The position numbers were made by a program, and so were the translations under genes. The notes under the pieces were generated by a model, which searched no databases, was not told the origin of the DNA, and saw only the letters and a program-made list of their open reading frames with translations. Of a DNA stretch of 64,000 bases, positions 46,766 through 56,299 are shown in pieces; position 1 is the first letter of the stretch, and the number at the start of each line of letters is the position of its first letter. Origin of the DNA: Hyposmocoma kahamanoa (Eukaryota > Arthropoda > Insecta > Lepidoptera > Cosmopterigidae); the NCBI RefSeq assembly GCF_003589595.1, contig NW_020653713.1:5036330-5100329 (forward strand). Direction: 5' to 3'.

Positions 46766-46910
46766 AAACAACACTAATAGTCCACGAAGTTTCGAGGTAG
46801 AGCAGTGTCACGTTGGGGTTCTCAGCCTTGCAGATAATAGCTTTTCCGTCATCATCTAGGGTTGGCACGAAGCTCATCACACTGACTGTCATGTTGTCGC
46901 GAAGTTCCTC
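46766..46910 (-). CDS. Sidestep-family Ig protein, exon (upstream of the two)
   Basis: 145 bp. The acceptor TTGTTTCAG lies just before 46910 on the minus strand, and the donor GTAAGTAAAC follows 46766. It encodes 48 codons plus one base, with EELRDNMTVSVMSFVP, then LDDDGKAIICKAENPN and YLETSWTISVV. This is the second half of an Ig domain: the D-x-G-x-x-x-C turn with the strand F Cys (DGKAIICKAENP), then strand G. It has two N-glycosylation sequons (NMT and NVT). The C-K-A-E-N-P phrase and the LETSW...VVYPPV continuation into the next exon are characteristic of sidestep-type extracellular regions. The single base T left over joins AT of the next exon to make Tyr, which confirms both the splice sites and the reading frame. 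The upstream exon with the first Cys of this Ig domain is not visible. Confidence 0.9.
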
Positions 46911-47547
46911 CTGAAACAATGAAAGAAGGTCGTTAAAGTTTTTTTGTGAATATTTGTGCTAGGTCGACTATGGTCATTTAAGTGTTATGTATTTTTAATT
47001 TTATTACACGGAAAGTCTAGTGGAATCAGTTGAATCCTTTTTTATTTCCCGTCATGCGTCCTAGAGGCATGAGGTGTCCCTAATGATTTGGGGAAAATTT
47101 TTATATTTTTTTTATAATTTTTTTTTTGTTTAGTGGTGGATGAAAACAGCTGCACGTTAGAGACACCGTGTGGCTTTAGAACGCTACAATACCAAAACCG
47201 TTAGAACGCCGTGTCTCTAGAACGAGTGACAGGATATATTATAAATTAATTTTAGCTACCGCCGAAAGTGATTAATGCCCTAAATATTTGCTATATTGCA
47301 ACATATAATATAGTTAATTCCTTATTACCTTTCAGAGCTTTAATTAATAGGATGAGAAATATATTTGTTTCTTTCTTACATCAAACAATACGGACAGGAT
47401 TATCAAAATTTTGGCATATAATTTTATTAGTTCAGACAAATGGTTCAAATGCCAACGAAGCCCTTTTCAGGCAAAGCAAAGGAGAAGGGGAGAGATTGAG
47501 AGTAGGCTGTTTTAAATTGTTCCTTTGGGTTGAAAGTTGTCAATTAG
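46911..47547. other. No gene seen; small inverted repeat
   Basis: Intron sequence upstream of the 46766-46910 exon. A short inverted pair, AGAGACACCGTG / CGCCGTGTCTCT, lies at about 47158-47218. An open frame at 47268-47714 runs into family B and is not a gene. Confidence 0.45.
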
Positions 47548-47800
47548 TAGCAGTAGAGCCCCTTGTGAAAGAGTTCGTCCAGGGTAGTACTGCCACGTTA
47601 CCTATTTCTGCCGCCAAGCAGTCATGTCAGCATCACTGTGTTCCCGTTTTGAAGGGTAAGGGTGCTAGTGAAATTATAGGCACGTGGGACTTGTCAACTT
47701 CTGTCTCAGGGTGACGGGCGTCAGTTACGGACAGGCGTGTAGCTTACCATCAGGCGCACGACTTCTTCGTTCCGTCATTTGATGTTATATAAAAAAAAAT
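47548..47800 (+). repeat. Family B
   Basis: Plus-strand copy: TTAGTAGCAGTAGAGCCCC, GTTACCTATTTCTGCCGCC, TGTCTCAGGGTGACGGGCG, ACGGACAGGCGTGTAGC and GTTCCGTCATTTGATG with an A-run at the end. Confidence 0.88.
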
Positions 47801-48139
47801 AACATTTTTTAACAATAAATCTTTAAGTATCTTTTTTAATAGAAAATAAAATGTAAGGAATTACTTAATTAATTTCTTACATTTCTTTGTGGATGTGATG
47901 TATGGTATTTTCGTAGAGTTAACACGTTTGTGCCTAATGCAGTATGAGTGAGCAAAGTGAGAGTGTGAGTAGCTGTAAAACGTTGAATAAATTGTCTGAG
48001 CTGAGAAAACTTTCCTTTGTAATTAATCAGACGTTCTCCTCTAGTGTAACAAATGTCCATAAATGTCATTACTGTCAGATGGGCCATCCGTTCGTTTGCC
48101 CATTTTCTTCTATATATAAAGAAATAACTTACTACAACA
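47801..48139. other. No gene seen
   Basis: AT-rich. Frames on both strands at 47869-48165 lack recognisable features. Confidence 0.4.
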
Positions 48140-48330
48140 CAATTAATAATATTTAACAACAACACTTACGTTTCTCTGATCCCAAAGTAAGTAACTAGAG
48201 CACTAGTGTTATGGAAATCGGAAATAGAAAAATTTGTTTCTATATTGACCCGCCCGGGGATCGAACACGTGACCTCGAAGATGGCGACATCATGAAAATC
48301 GGTATGCAAGCCATTCGATCACGGAGGTCG
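48140..48330 (-). mobile_element. tRNA-derived SINE (Metulj-like), copy 2
   Basis: On the minus strand the head reads CCTCCGTGATCGAATGGC (box A region), then a B box GTGTTCGATCCCCGG. The body ends ACACTAGTGCTCTAGTTAC and GGGATCAGAGAAACG, matching the copy at 18699. Confidence 0.82.
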
Positions 48331-48399
48331 TGTAATTGTTTCGATTATAACTATATAAATTATTCTATTATAGACACTTCTGAATAATGTTTAAATAGC

Positions 48400-49535
48400 A
48401 CTGGATGATGTGTGTCCTCTTCGCTGATGACATTTCTGTCCTAATCACTTGCTCTAATAGAGATCTAGAAATAAAACTAAATTTAACATTAGATAAAATT
48501 GTAAACTGGCTAGGTATACACAACTTGCAACTCAACCTCAACAAAACTAAAATCATCCAATTCAAACCCTATCAAAAATCAGCAGTACAAATATCGTATA
48601 AATATAGAAATACTAAAATAGAAACTGTAAATTCTGCTACATTGCTAGGAATAGATCTGGATACACATTTGAATTGGAAAGAACATATACAAAAAATACT
48701 TAATAAACTATCTTCTTTTGTTTATGCACTTCAACACCTCAAACGTGTAACAGACTATAGGACCGCCCTTGCGGCTTATTATGCACACGCGCAGTCAATG
48801 CTATCATATGGTGTTATTGTGTGCGGAAATTCCTGTGATGTGGACAAGGTGTTCATACTGCAGAAAAAGTGTATAAGGATAATAACGAATATAGACCAAA
48901 TTGAATCTTGTAGACCTCATTTTGTTAAGTGTAAAACACTGACCGTTACTTCTCTCTACATTCTCGAGTCATGTAAATTTGTTAGGAAGCACCCACAGCC
49001 TTATTCACGTCTGACGAACTATAAACGAAATAACAGAAACTTAAACAAGCTTAGAGTACCTTTCTCCAAAATGAAATTAGTTACGTCTGGCCCGCAAACC
49101 ATGTTAATTAGAATTTATAACCACATACCAAATTATATCAAAAACCTGGAAAGACTTACACAATTTACTAAAGAACTAAAGGCATTTCTTGTTAATAAAT
49201 GTTATTATGACTTAAATGAATTTTTTGACGATACGTATGATGACAAATAACAATAATAATGCAAATAAAAATACTTCGACATCTCTTATTAATAATTATT
49301 GAAATTAATGTATTGTATAAAATAAGTTTTCTAATTAAGAATAATGCAATGTAATAATGTTATGATATTATATTGTAATGTAATAATTTAATATGATTAA
49401 ATAGTGTGATTTATGAATTTAGCCCTCAGATATTGCTGTGCCCTTGCAGGGTGTCACATGTATACCATCAATTAATGTTTCATCTTAAATTTGTAATGTG
49501 ATATGCAATAAACAATTGAAATTGAAATTGAAAAG
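48400..49535 (+). pseudogene. CR1-type LINE, 5'-truncated RT C-terminal part
   Basis: The open frame 48405-49250 encodes 281 residues that begin exactly at RT motif C: VLFADDISVLI (residues 4-14). Then come LQLNLNKTKIIQF, TLLGIDLDTHLNWKEHI, SMLSYGVIVCGNS, LQKKCIRIITN and the long C-terminus of CR1/Rex1-type RTs. A WGNS box has become CGNS. RT motifs A and B and the APE endonuclease are missing. The frame is intact and ends TAA, then comes a 285-bp 3' UTR closed by TTGAAA repeats (49513-49534), the sort of short-repeat terminus CR1-type elements carry. The truncation point inside the YADD region makes the copy inert. Its AT-rich codon use is unlike the LINE at 58 kb. Confidence 0.85.
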
Positions 49536-49988
49536 CACCTTAAAGTGATTTACTTAAATAAATGTAATTTGTTTCCACCAAAGCACACCAAGCACAATGG
49601 TTGCAACAACGAGCACAATGATTGCTGCAACACTTTTAAATAACAAATTGAATTATGTTGTGATTGATTCAATTTAGAATTCGTCAAGCTGAAAATTCAC
49701 TTTATTGAAATGCTTTTTTTCCATGCTTGTTCGAAGTTATGGCTTTATTAAACTCATTTAAAGTTCTTTCTTCAATGGCGCAGAGTCCATTTTTCAAGAA
49801 GAAAATAGAAGTAGGGTGCCATCACCAACGATCGACATTTTAAGGGAAATGTGTTTTTAAATTTGAAATAACTTTTTCGTTTTTAAACCATATCTATCCA
49901 TTGTAATTTTTAAATTTATTGTATGGTACGAAGTTTGACCACCTTGATATTCAATTATTTTTGTGAAATTACTCCACTAGTATATAAT
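49536..49988. other. No gene seen
   Basis: AT-rich DNA. Confidence 0.35.
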
Positions 49989-50190
49989 AATTATTAATAC
50001 AAATATCGAACGCTAAGAAAAATTCCTTTGATCCGGTTGGATTAGAACGTATTCCAGTATTTCCATGTGCTTGTTGCTAATCTTTGTTTTTGGTTCTTTG
50101 GCATAGCATCTGATACGGTTTGTTGGAAGACGTTGGTTCGAATTCAGCTGGATCGAAGGATTTTTTCTTAATGTTCGACCTTAATAATAT
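49989..50190. mobile_element. Two SINE pieces in opposite orientation
   Basis: 49989-50045 is a minus-strand tail plus B box (AATATCGAACGCTAAG, GATCCGGTTGGATTAGAAC). 50091-50190 is a plus-strand copy with head (TCTTTGGCATAGCATCTG), B box GGTTCGAATTC and tail ATGTTCGACCTTAATAAT. Both belong to the family at 54690. Confidence 0.7.
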
Positions 50191-50902
50191 ATCAATAGTG
50201 ATTAGTTTCACAAAAAGCTATTATAATTATTACAAATAAATCGTAAACTACAATTTCTCTAAATCTCCAATAATGAACACCGAAAATTCACTAATTAATT
50301 AACCGGTAGTCGACACTCATCAATGAATACCCAGTAATTGACCTTACCAATAAAAAAACGTGTTATTATGACAGACAATTTTGTCTTTTAAAAATTATAT
50401 TGAACACTTCTGCTTATCGGTCACTGGATGGCGCTACCAACTTACGCAGCAAATACGGCAATGTTACAATATTTACTGTTAACTCAGAGAATATGAAGAC
50501 CGATAGAAACCGTGTTGTGTGGACGCTTCGCCTTATAGAATGAAATTTATGATCCATAAGATAATACCCCAAAGGCATGAACGTAAGATTTACACATATA
50601 TTCTCAAGATCGCGTTCAAATATTATGCAAGCGACGAAGTTTGCGCTTTGCAACAAAGTTAATATTTGATGCATGATTCACATTATTCCACCGAGTCCTT
50701 ACTTTGTGGTTCATTAAAATATAATAGGACGTAAGCGTCAGCGATTTTCTCTGAAACTGGATAAGTGTCTCAACTGTGAAGTTGATGACGGTTCTTTTGA
50801 AGAATATAGTGTATTGTGTAACATAATATTTAAGAGTAAAAGAAGGAGTGTTGCATGTTTTTTCTTCTACTATGGCAGACATGTTGTATTTCAATATAAA
50901 AT
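50191..50902. other. No supported gene
   Basis: Minus-strand frames at 50674-50414 and 50894-50616 have no recognisable domains. Confidence 0.4.
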
Positions 50903-51440
50903 TAAAACCGACATTAAAAATTTGTGGAATGACATCTGTTTGACAAGTTTTACTGAAATCGGGTAATGGAAAATAGGTGAAACCCGTTGAACGGGATTCC
51001 TCCCCCTAAATTAACACTCTTCGAGGTGGAATACTTTATTACAATTTGAATGAGACTTCTGAGGTTACCCTCTTTAAAAAAAAATTTTAGAATTTTAGTT
51101 CAAAAATGTAAGACTAATTGCGTAACATATTTACAAAAAACAAAACCGTAATTTTTTTTTATTATACTAAGTGACCTGACCCTACCAATTGCAATGCCAC
51201 TCAGAGCTTTAATCTCAAAGCACAAAGATCTGCGGAGCACTGCCACAGCGCCTGACACCCTGAAACATAAGTTGATGTGCCTGTAATTTCACCAGCGCCC
51301 TTACTCTTTGAAACCGGAACGCAGTAATGTTCACATTACTGCTCGGCGGCAGAAATAGGTAAGGCGGCTGTACCTCCCTAGACGAACTCTTTCACAGTTC
51401 TACTGATTGAGAACTTTCTCCTTTTTTTGAAGTCGGTTAA
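50903..51440 (-). mobile_element. CGACTTC-family element split by a family B copy
   Basis: The part at 50903-51150 (ACCGACATTAAAAATTTGTG ... ATTTTAGTTC) and the end at about 51415-51440 (CCTTTTTTTGAAGTCGGTTA) are the two ends of one minus-strand copy. A family B copy (51155-51412) sits between them. Confidence 0.75.
51155..51412 (-). repeat. Family B, nested in the CGACTTC-family element
   Basis: Minus-strand copy: T-run, ATACTAAGTGACC, CAATTGCAATGCCACTCAG, GTAATTTCACCAGCGCCC, GGCGGCAGAAATAGGTAAGG and a final TTCTACTGATTG. Confidence 0.87.
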
Positions 51441-51477
51441 AAATAGAAGGCGTTCACGTTTCTGTTGAAATAATAAT

Positions 51478-51540
51478 ATAACAGTTTGGGTGTAATTTCA
51501 GACCGCAAGGTAACCGTTCGTCACAGAGGCAGTTAGTGTA
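51478..51540 (-). mobile_element. SINE scrap (TTA-tailed family)
   Basis: GTTTGGGTGTAATTTC from the body is joined to AAGGTAACCGTTCGTCACAG from the head; most of the element is lost and the pieces are in unlike orientation. Confidence 0.5.
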
Positions 51541-52159
51541 AATAGTAACGGTAATAATAATAATCATTCGTAGCATCACAGTTATAATTATGCAATAGTT
51601 AAAAATAAAATAACCCGTTTTGACGTGCAAAAGCACATAAACAACAAACAAATTACAGAAAATAATCTTTTAGAAAGTCTATTAATGAAAACTGTCTACA
51701 TTTAAACAACAAACAATAAAATGGAAATACCTACCAAAATTCAATTTATGCTTCAATAACATTGTCAGTAAACAATGTCAGCGTCAACTGAATCGTTGTA
51801 CCGTAACAAAATCAAAAACTGAAGCGATAATCAAATCAACCGGACCAGTCAGTTTCCACGCCAACTGACCGCCACTTCGTTAGCTTATGAATCAATCGGC
51901 AATTGTCAACTGACGTTAGTGAAGGGCTGCCAGTTTATGTTGAATCGATAATCCGATATATTGTTTCGTAATTCGTCCGTAATTCGTATATCATACTTCT
52001 CATCACGCCTGCCTCCCACCGGAGACAGAGACTACGGACCTCCATCGGCTGCACTCCTGAACCCTCCTTCGCCTTCTCCACTCCTATCAATATGTTCATA
52101 CATGTCCATTTATTCTTGGTACTTTTAACTCGGCCTGTTTTAAGGACATCTCCCATCTG
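51541..52159. other. No supported gene
   Basis: AT-rich. A frame at 52156-51935 (minus strand, 73 codons) has a somewhat LINE-like flavour (TGRVKSTKNKWTCMN) but no diagnostic motif. Confidence 0.4.
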
Positions 52160-52335
52160 ATTTTAGTAGCAGTAGAGTTATCTATTTCTGCCGCCAAGCA
52201 GTAATGGTTTTGAAAGATGCTGATGAAATTACAGGCACATGGGACTTGTCACTACAACTGCTATAGACAGGCGTGTCGCTATAAACCAGACGAACGACTT
52301 ATTCGTCCTATTATTTGGTATCATAAAAAAGATAT
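52160..52335 (+). repeat. Family B, internally deleted
   Basis: Plus-strand copy with TTTTAGTAGCAGTAGAG joined directly to ATCTATTTCTGCCGCC, then ACAGGCACATGGGACTTGTC, CAGGCGTGTCGCTATAAAC and TATTTGGTATCATAAAAAAG. Confidence 0.87.
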
Positions 52336-52552
52336 GTACGCCGAGATCTACTTCTGCCCACGTCTTCATCCACATTCGCTCTACAATCTTGTACCATTAA
52401 TCTATCAATATACATTCTTTCTACATAACCAAACTATCAAAACAATCCTTATTTCTACAGCAACACTCACTACTATACATTAGGGTTCGGACCAGCACGC
52501 CCCAATAAACAGTCAAACTTGCCTGTCTTGAGAAATTCTGACTACTCATTAA

Positions 52553-53463
52553 CCTTCCAGCGGTCGCACAGCGACAGTAGACACCGCAGCGACCTTATTT
52601 TAGTCATTTTACAAAAACTATAAACAATAAATGGTTGCGCGACCGTGATATCCTCGAGGGGGTGAGGTACTTCCCCTTAGTAGCCCTGCGACATTCGTCG
52701 CAAGCGCACATGTGTCTTTATTTGTGTTCCGGAAAAATTCATGGAATGAAATTGAAACCTGGGTGAGTATTTCATGTTACTTGTACTATATTACTTACGA
52801 AATTACAGTATTTTATGTAATATATGTATATTAAATAATTTCACTATTTGTTGTAGACACAACATGAGTTACGAAGAATCAGAATGGCTTGCAGAGGAAG
52901 CGGAAACAGAATATGAAGATTTTGATGATGTCCAACCATTGCTACTGGTAATGAGTAGGTTATCATACTACCTGCTCCTAAAAAAAGTTGAAGTGTTTTA
53001 GTTTGTTTTCCTTTTTTATTTTATAAACATTGAGATAGTACGTAGAACATCATGAAAAAAACATTAAAAAATAGCTGTTATTTTAGAGTTCCTACAATAT
53101 TGTGCAATTGATGACAGTATTGATTGATCTCGATAATAGTCTATTAAAGTGTGCTTATGAACGATTAAGATAGAAAATTTCATTTTGTTTTGTTATTTTG
53201 TTGATTTTTAACGTTGTTTGTGTCATATGACTAAAATTTTGAATTTTTGTAAGACTGTTCAACTAATAAGTACAAATTAAAAAAAAATAAGTAAATAATT
53301 TTTTTTATTTTCATTTATATAGATAAAAGACTTTTTTTATCATGTGCTTATACAACGTCATGAAAATATTCATTTGTCTTCTCAAACTGAACGCGTAGAG
53401 TTGCGATCTCATAGACCGCACGCGACTGCCTATGTTCGGCGAAAGGGTGCGACCACTGGAAGG
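52553..53463 (+). mobile_element. piggyBac-type element, non-autonomous (911 bp)
   Basis: Flanked on both sides by TTAA (52549-52552 and 53464-53467), the obligatory target of piggyBac transposases. The ends are CCTTCCAGCGGTCGCAC and its inverted counterpart (CCTTCCAGTGGTCGCAC, read from the right end; 16 of 17 match). Inside lies what looks like the first coding part of a transposase gene: after an intron-like stretch (GTGAGTATTTC ... TTGTTGTAG, 52763-52856) comes ATG at 52864 and the acidic stretch SYEESEWLAEEAETEYEDFDD, shown here in two parts as SYEESEWLAEE and AETEYEDFDD. Acidic N-termini are usual in piggyBac transposases. After about 30 codons the frame runs into a stop at 52999 and the catalytic Asp domain is absent. 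The element would need a transposase in trans. Confidence 0.9.
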
Positions 53464-53654
53464 TTAAGGCAATCATGTTACCTACCTTCTACCTACCGAT
53501 TGACTATTCATTTCAGTAACATTTTTTAGGTTAATGATAGATTGTTTATACGGGTTACGTAAATTATATGTAATGCTTCTTCTGTTAACAAATTGTACGT
53601 CTGTATTCTGTATGTGTTACGTGCTTACTTGCACACGTAGGTACACGTGCGTGT

Positions 53655-53800
53655 CCTCAACCGGCGAGAGGGAAACCCGGGGGGGTTTTAGTGGGGTAGG
53701 CCCTCCAGTCTGGAGGGAGAGTCCCCACATAACCCCTGAGTCTCCCTGGGCTCAGGGGTAGGTATCCTTAAAGATTTCCCCCCGGTCAAAAAAAAAAAAA
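53655..53800 (+). mobile_element. GC-rich poly-A SINE with 15-bp target duplication
   Basis: A 146-bp piece that is much more GC-rich than its surroundings, ending in a run of As (about 53788-53800). It is flanked by a perfect 15-bp duplication, GGTACACGTGCGTGT (53640-53654 and 53801-53815). The body has GTGGGGTAGGCCCTCCAGTC, CCCTGAGTCTCCCTGGGC and TAAAGATTTCCCCC. No tRNA-type box A or B is visible, so its origin is open. The undecayed duplication means it is young. Confidence 0.92.
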
Positions 53801-53815
53801 GGTACACGTGCGTGT

Positions 53816-54486
53816 GTTTGGGTGTGTACGCGAATGAGTGTAGTAGTAAAATTTTATATAAAAACGACAAAAAGCATTCCGGGAATCGATAGTACTAATC
53901 GATTCATCCGAAGAATACAGTGCGATTTGATTATACAGCTAAAAGAGGTTAAAACATAATCTCGTTATTCAAAAGGCCCATATAAAGGCGTTTTCAGATT
54001 TTTTTATGTATTTATTATTTGGTTTCGGAAATATAAAATCGAACAACAGTTGTTCTTGACTGTGGATATCCGCAGTTAAGAACAACAAACGAAATGTACA
54101 ATGTCCCGGGAATAAACAGCATCTTGCACTTAGGTCTTTGTTCTACGGATGAGTCTTAATTATTTATTTTAAACAGAAAATGAGTTTATAATGTTCAATA
54201 ACGAGTTGATATAAATATCAATCAACAAGAATCGTGTTTACTGTCTTTGTGACATACATACAAATGTGCAAACGTTTTCGAATTTATTACACCGGACGTC
54301 AATTATTATGAACACATTCATCATTTAACGTATTTCAAACCTTTAATTAAAATGTATAGGTCTGTTGCACATATTCCCATTAGTACAAATGAACGTAACT
54401 TAAAATTTAACTACATAGTGAACAATTTCATTTTCAGTTTCATATTGTGGCATAAATAATTTATTTTCTTTATAATTTTTTTTATA
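53816..54486. other. No gene seen
   Basis: AT-rich DNA. A short inverted pair (AACAGTTGTTCTTGAC... and GTTAAGAACAACA) lies at about 54045-54090. Confidence 0.4.
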
Positions 54487-54689
54487 AAAAATAAACTAAC
54501 TTCAAAAGTTAGTGGAATTGCATCTGCTAGCCAAATTTTATTGAAAATGTTTAACAAAAAGTGGTTGAAATCCAATAAACCTCATTTATTCCCTAATTTG
54601 CTACTCTTACAGGTGGAATATCGAATAATTTTTTTCAAATTTAAATGGGACCAATACAGGGGGCCTACCACAATTTCTTAAAACAATAT

Positions 54690-54812
54690 TAATTTAATTA
54701 TTAATACAAAGATCGAACACTCAGAAAAAATTCCTTCGATCCGGTCGGATTCGAACCGACGTCTTCTTGCATACCGTGCCAGACGCTAACTAAGCCACGG
54801 AACGAACCAACG
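54690..54812 (-). mobile_element. tRNA-derived SINE, complete
   Basis: On the minus strand: head TTCCGTGGCTTAGTTAGCG (box A), box B CGGTTCGAATCCGACC (about 54752-54740), then TTCCTTCGATC's complement side and the tail AGTGTTCGATCTTTGTATTA and ATAATTAAATT. It is the reference copy for pieces at 5127, 19341 (tail only), 49989 and 50091. Confidence 0.82.
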
Positions 54813-55257
54813 GTCCTCACGAATTTTTCTATGTGCTTGCGTCGTGTCTTTGTACTTGGTCTTTCAACGACTTTTTAGTCGTAGCGCCATCTATGAGAAA
54901 TCTTTGACAGATTTATCACCCAGTTAGTACCTTTACAGCTACCAGTCCTGGCGAGAGATGTCGCTATTCACTGTATTAATTAAATTTTAATATTAATATT
55001 AATTTAACCTTACATTGACTTCTCGTACTATAACGCGCTTAAAGTAAGCTTATTGTAATGTTAAAACTATGATGTTTGATTGGCAGCTTTGTGACTATTC
55101 ATTCACTCAGTTCGTACTATGACGCGACTTTAACACTAAAGTAATATTGCTCTTATGTCAAATTTAGCAATCTTCAAATAGTTACTCGGATGCAATGGAA
55201 ACAATATTATTTTCAGTTTTATTGTCTTCATATTGATTTGTAATTATTAAAGGTTTG

Positions 55258-55291
55258 TAAAGTAAGCTTATTTTATAATAAGCTTACTTTA
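55258..55291. other. Perfect 15-bp hairpin with a 4-nt loop
   Basis: TAAAGTAAGCTTATT (55258-55272), loop TTAT, then its exact reverse complement (55277-55291). The same AAAGTAAGCTTATT phrase occurs alone at about 55036-55049. Confidence 0.9.
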
Positions 55292-55490
55292 AGCTTACAT
55301 TGAAATAAAATTGTTTTTGTAAAAGGTTATGGCAGACCTCCTGAAGTACTCTCTTTCCAACAAGATAAGAATCATCAGAATCGATTCACAACTGCCAGAG
55401 TATTCGCAATCCACTTATTTTCACACTATCATTTACACACAAAAAATGCAGTCGAATTGAAAACCTCTTCCATTTTAAAGTCAGTTAAAA

Positions 55491-56007
55491 ACTATGAACT
55501 ATGTCCATAGTGTTGTAAGGTTACGAATTGTAGAAACAAGAGTTTAATTTTTAATTTTTTTATTATTTATACATGAAAAATCTTAATTTAATGCGATTCA
55601 AGCATGTTGTAAAACAACTATTACTTAATTGACAAGTGTTACTACAGAACAGACCAATATTTCAGTGACAGTTCCTTAAAATAGGTAAATGCTGACAGTT
55701 GGATTTATGGCGGGTGTTATGTTATATATAAACCACACCTTGACTGGTCACGTGTCGTCCGCCCAGGTCCCCGATTCAGAACTATTTGATATTTTAACCG
55801 AATCGTTCGATTGGATATCGTTCCTGAATCGACGTGCGCTTTTCGAGCTATTCAGAACATTCGAGTATAACGTCCGATTCAATACGGATACAATATAGTT
55901 ATCCAACAGCGTTTACGGAGTTAGTCGGTGAAATAATTTATAAGAAAAATTAAACCCTTTTATATACATTTTTGAGTCTTTAAAATCCTAAAATATAGGA
56001 ATGCATT
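55491..56007. other. No supported gene
   Basis: A 69-codon plus-strand frame (55689-55898) has no recognised domain; the phrase TGGCGGGTGTTATG ... TATATAAA also occurs near 56730, so part of this may be an unrecognised repeat. Confidence 0.4.
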
Positions 56008-56291
56008 CATTGACTTACAAATAAATGGACGATGGGTCTAATACAAAAACCGCGAAAAAAATGTCCCAAGTCAACCTATTTAAACGTAGTCACATGTAAA
56101 GGAATATGAAAAAGCTAAAACGTTGAATTTAAATTGTAATGTCATCGCAGTACTGTCTAATTTTGCTTGCTTCGCTGTCAGTCGAACAAACGAAGACTAG
56201 AGCGTGAATGACGATGTATACGATTTTAACGCCCTATAAGTTCGGACACTTTTTAGCGCGGACCCGACGTCCATATAATTGTAAGTCAATG
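56008..56291 (-). mobile_element. hAT-like MITE, copy 4
   Basis: 284 bp, reverse orientation, ends CATTGACTTACAA / TTGTAAGTCAATG intact, perfect 8-bp duplication AATGCATT (56000-56007 and 56292-56299). Confidence 0.93.
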
Positions 56292-56299
56292 AATGCATT

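Larger units (their letters stand above)
54487..55490 (-). mobile_element. CGACTTC-family element split by a 650-bp insertion
   Basis: 54487-54672 (AACTTCAAAAGTTAGTGG ... AATGGGACCAATACAGG) and 55325-55490 (GGCAGACCTCCTGAAGTAC ... TTTAAAGTCAGTTAAAA) are complementary parts of one minus-strand copy, judged against the full copy at 43031. The insertion contains a SINE (54690-54812), direct repeats of TCGTACTATRACGCG, and a perfect hairpin at 55258-55291. Confidence 0.7.
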
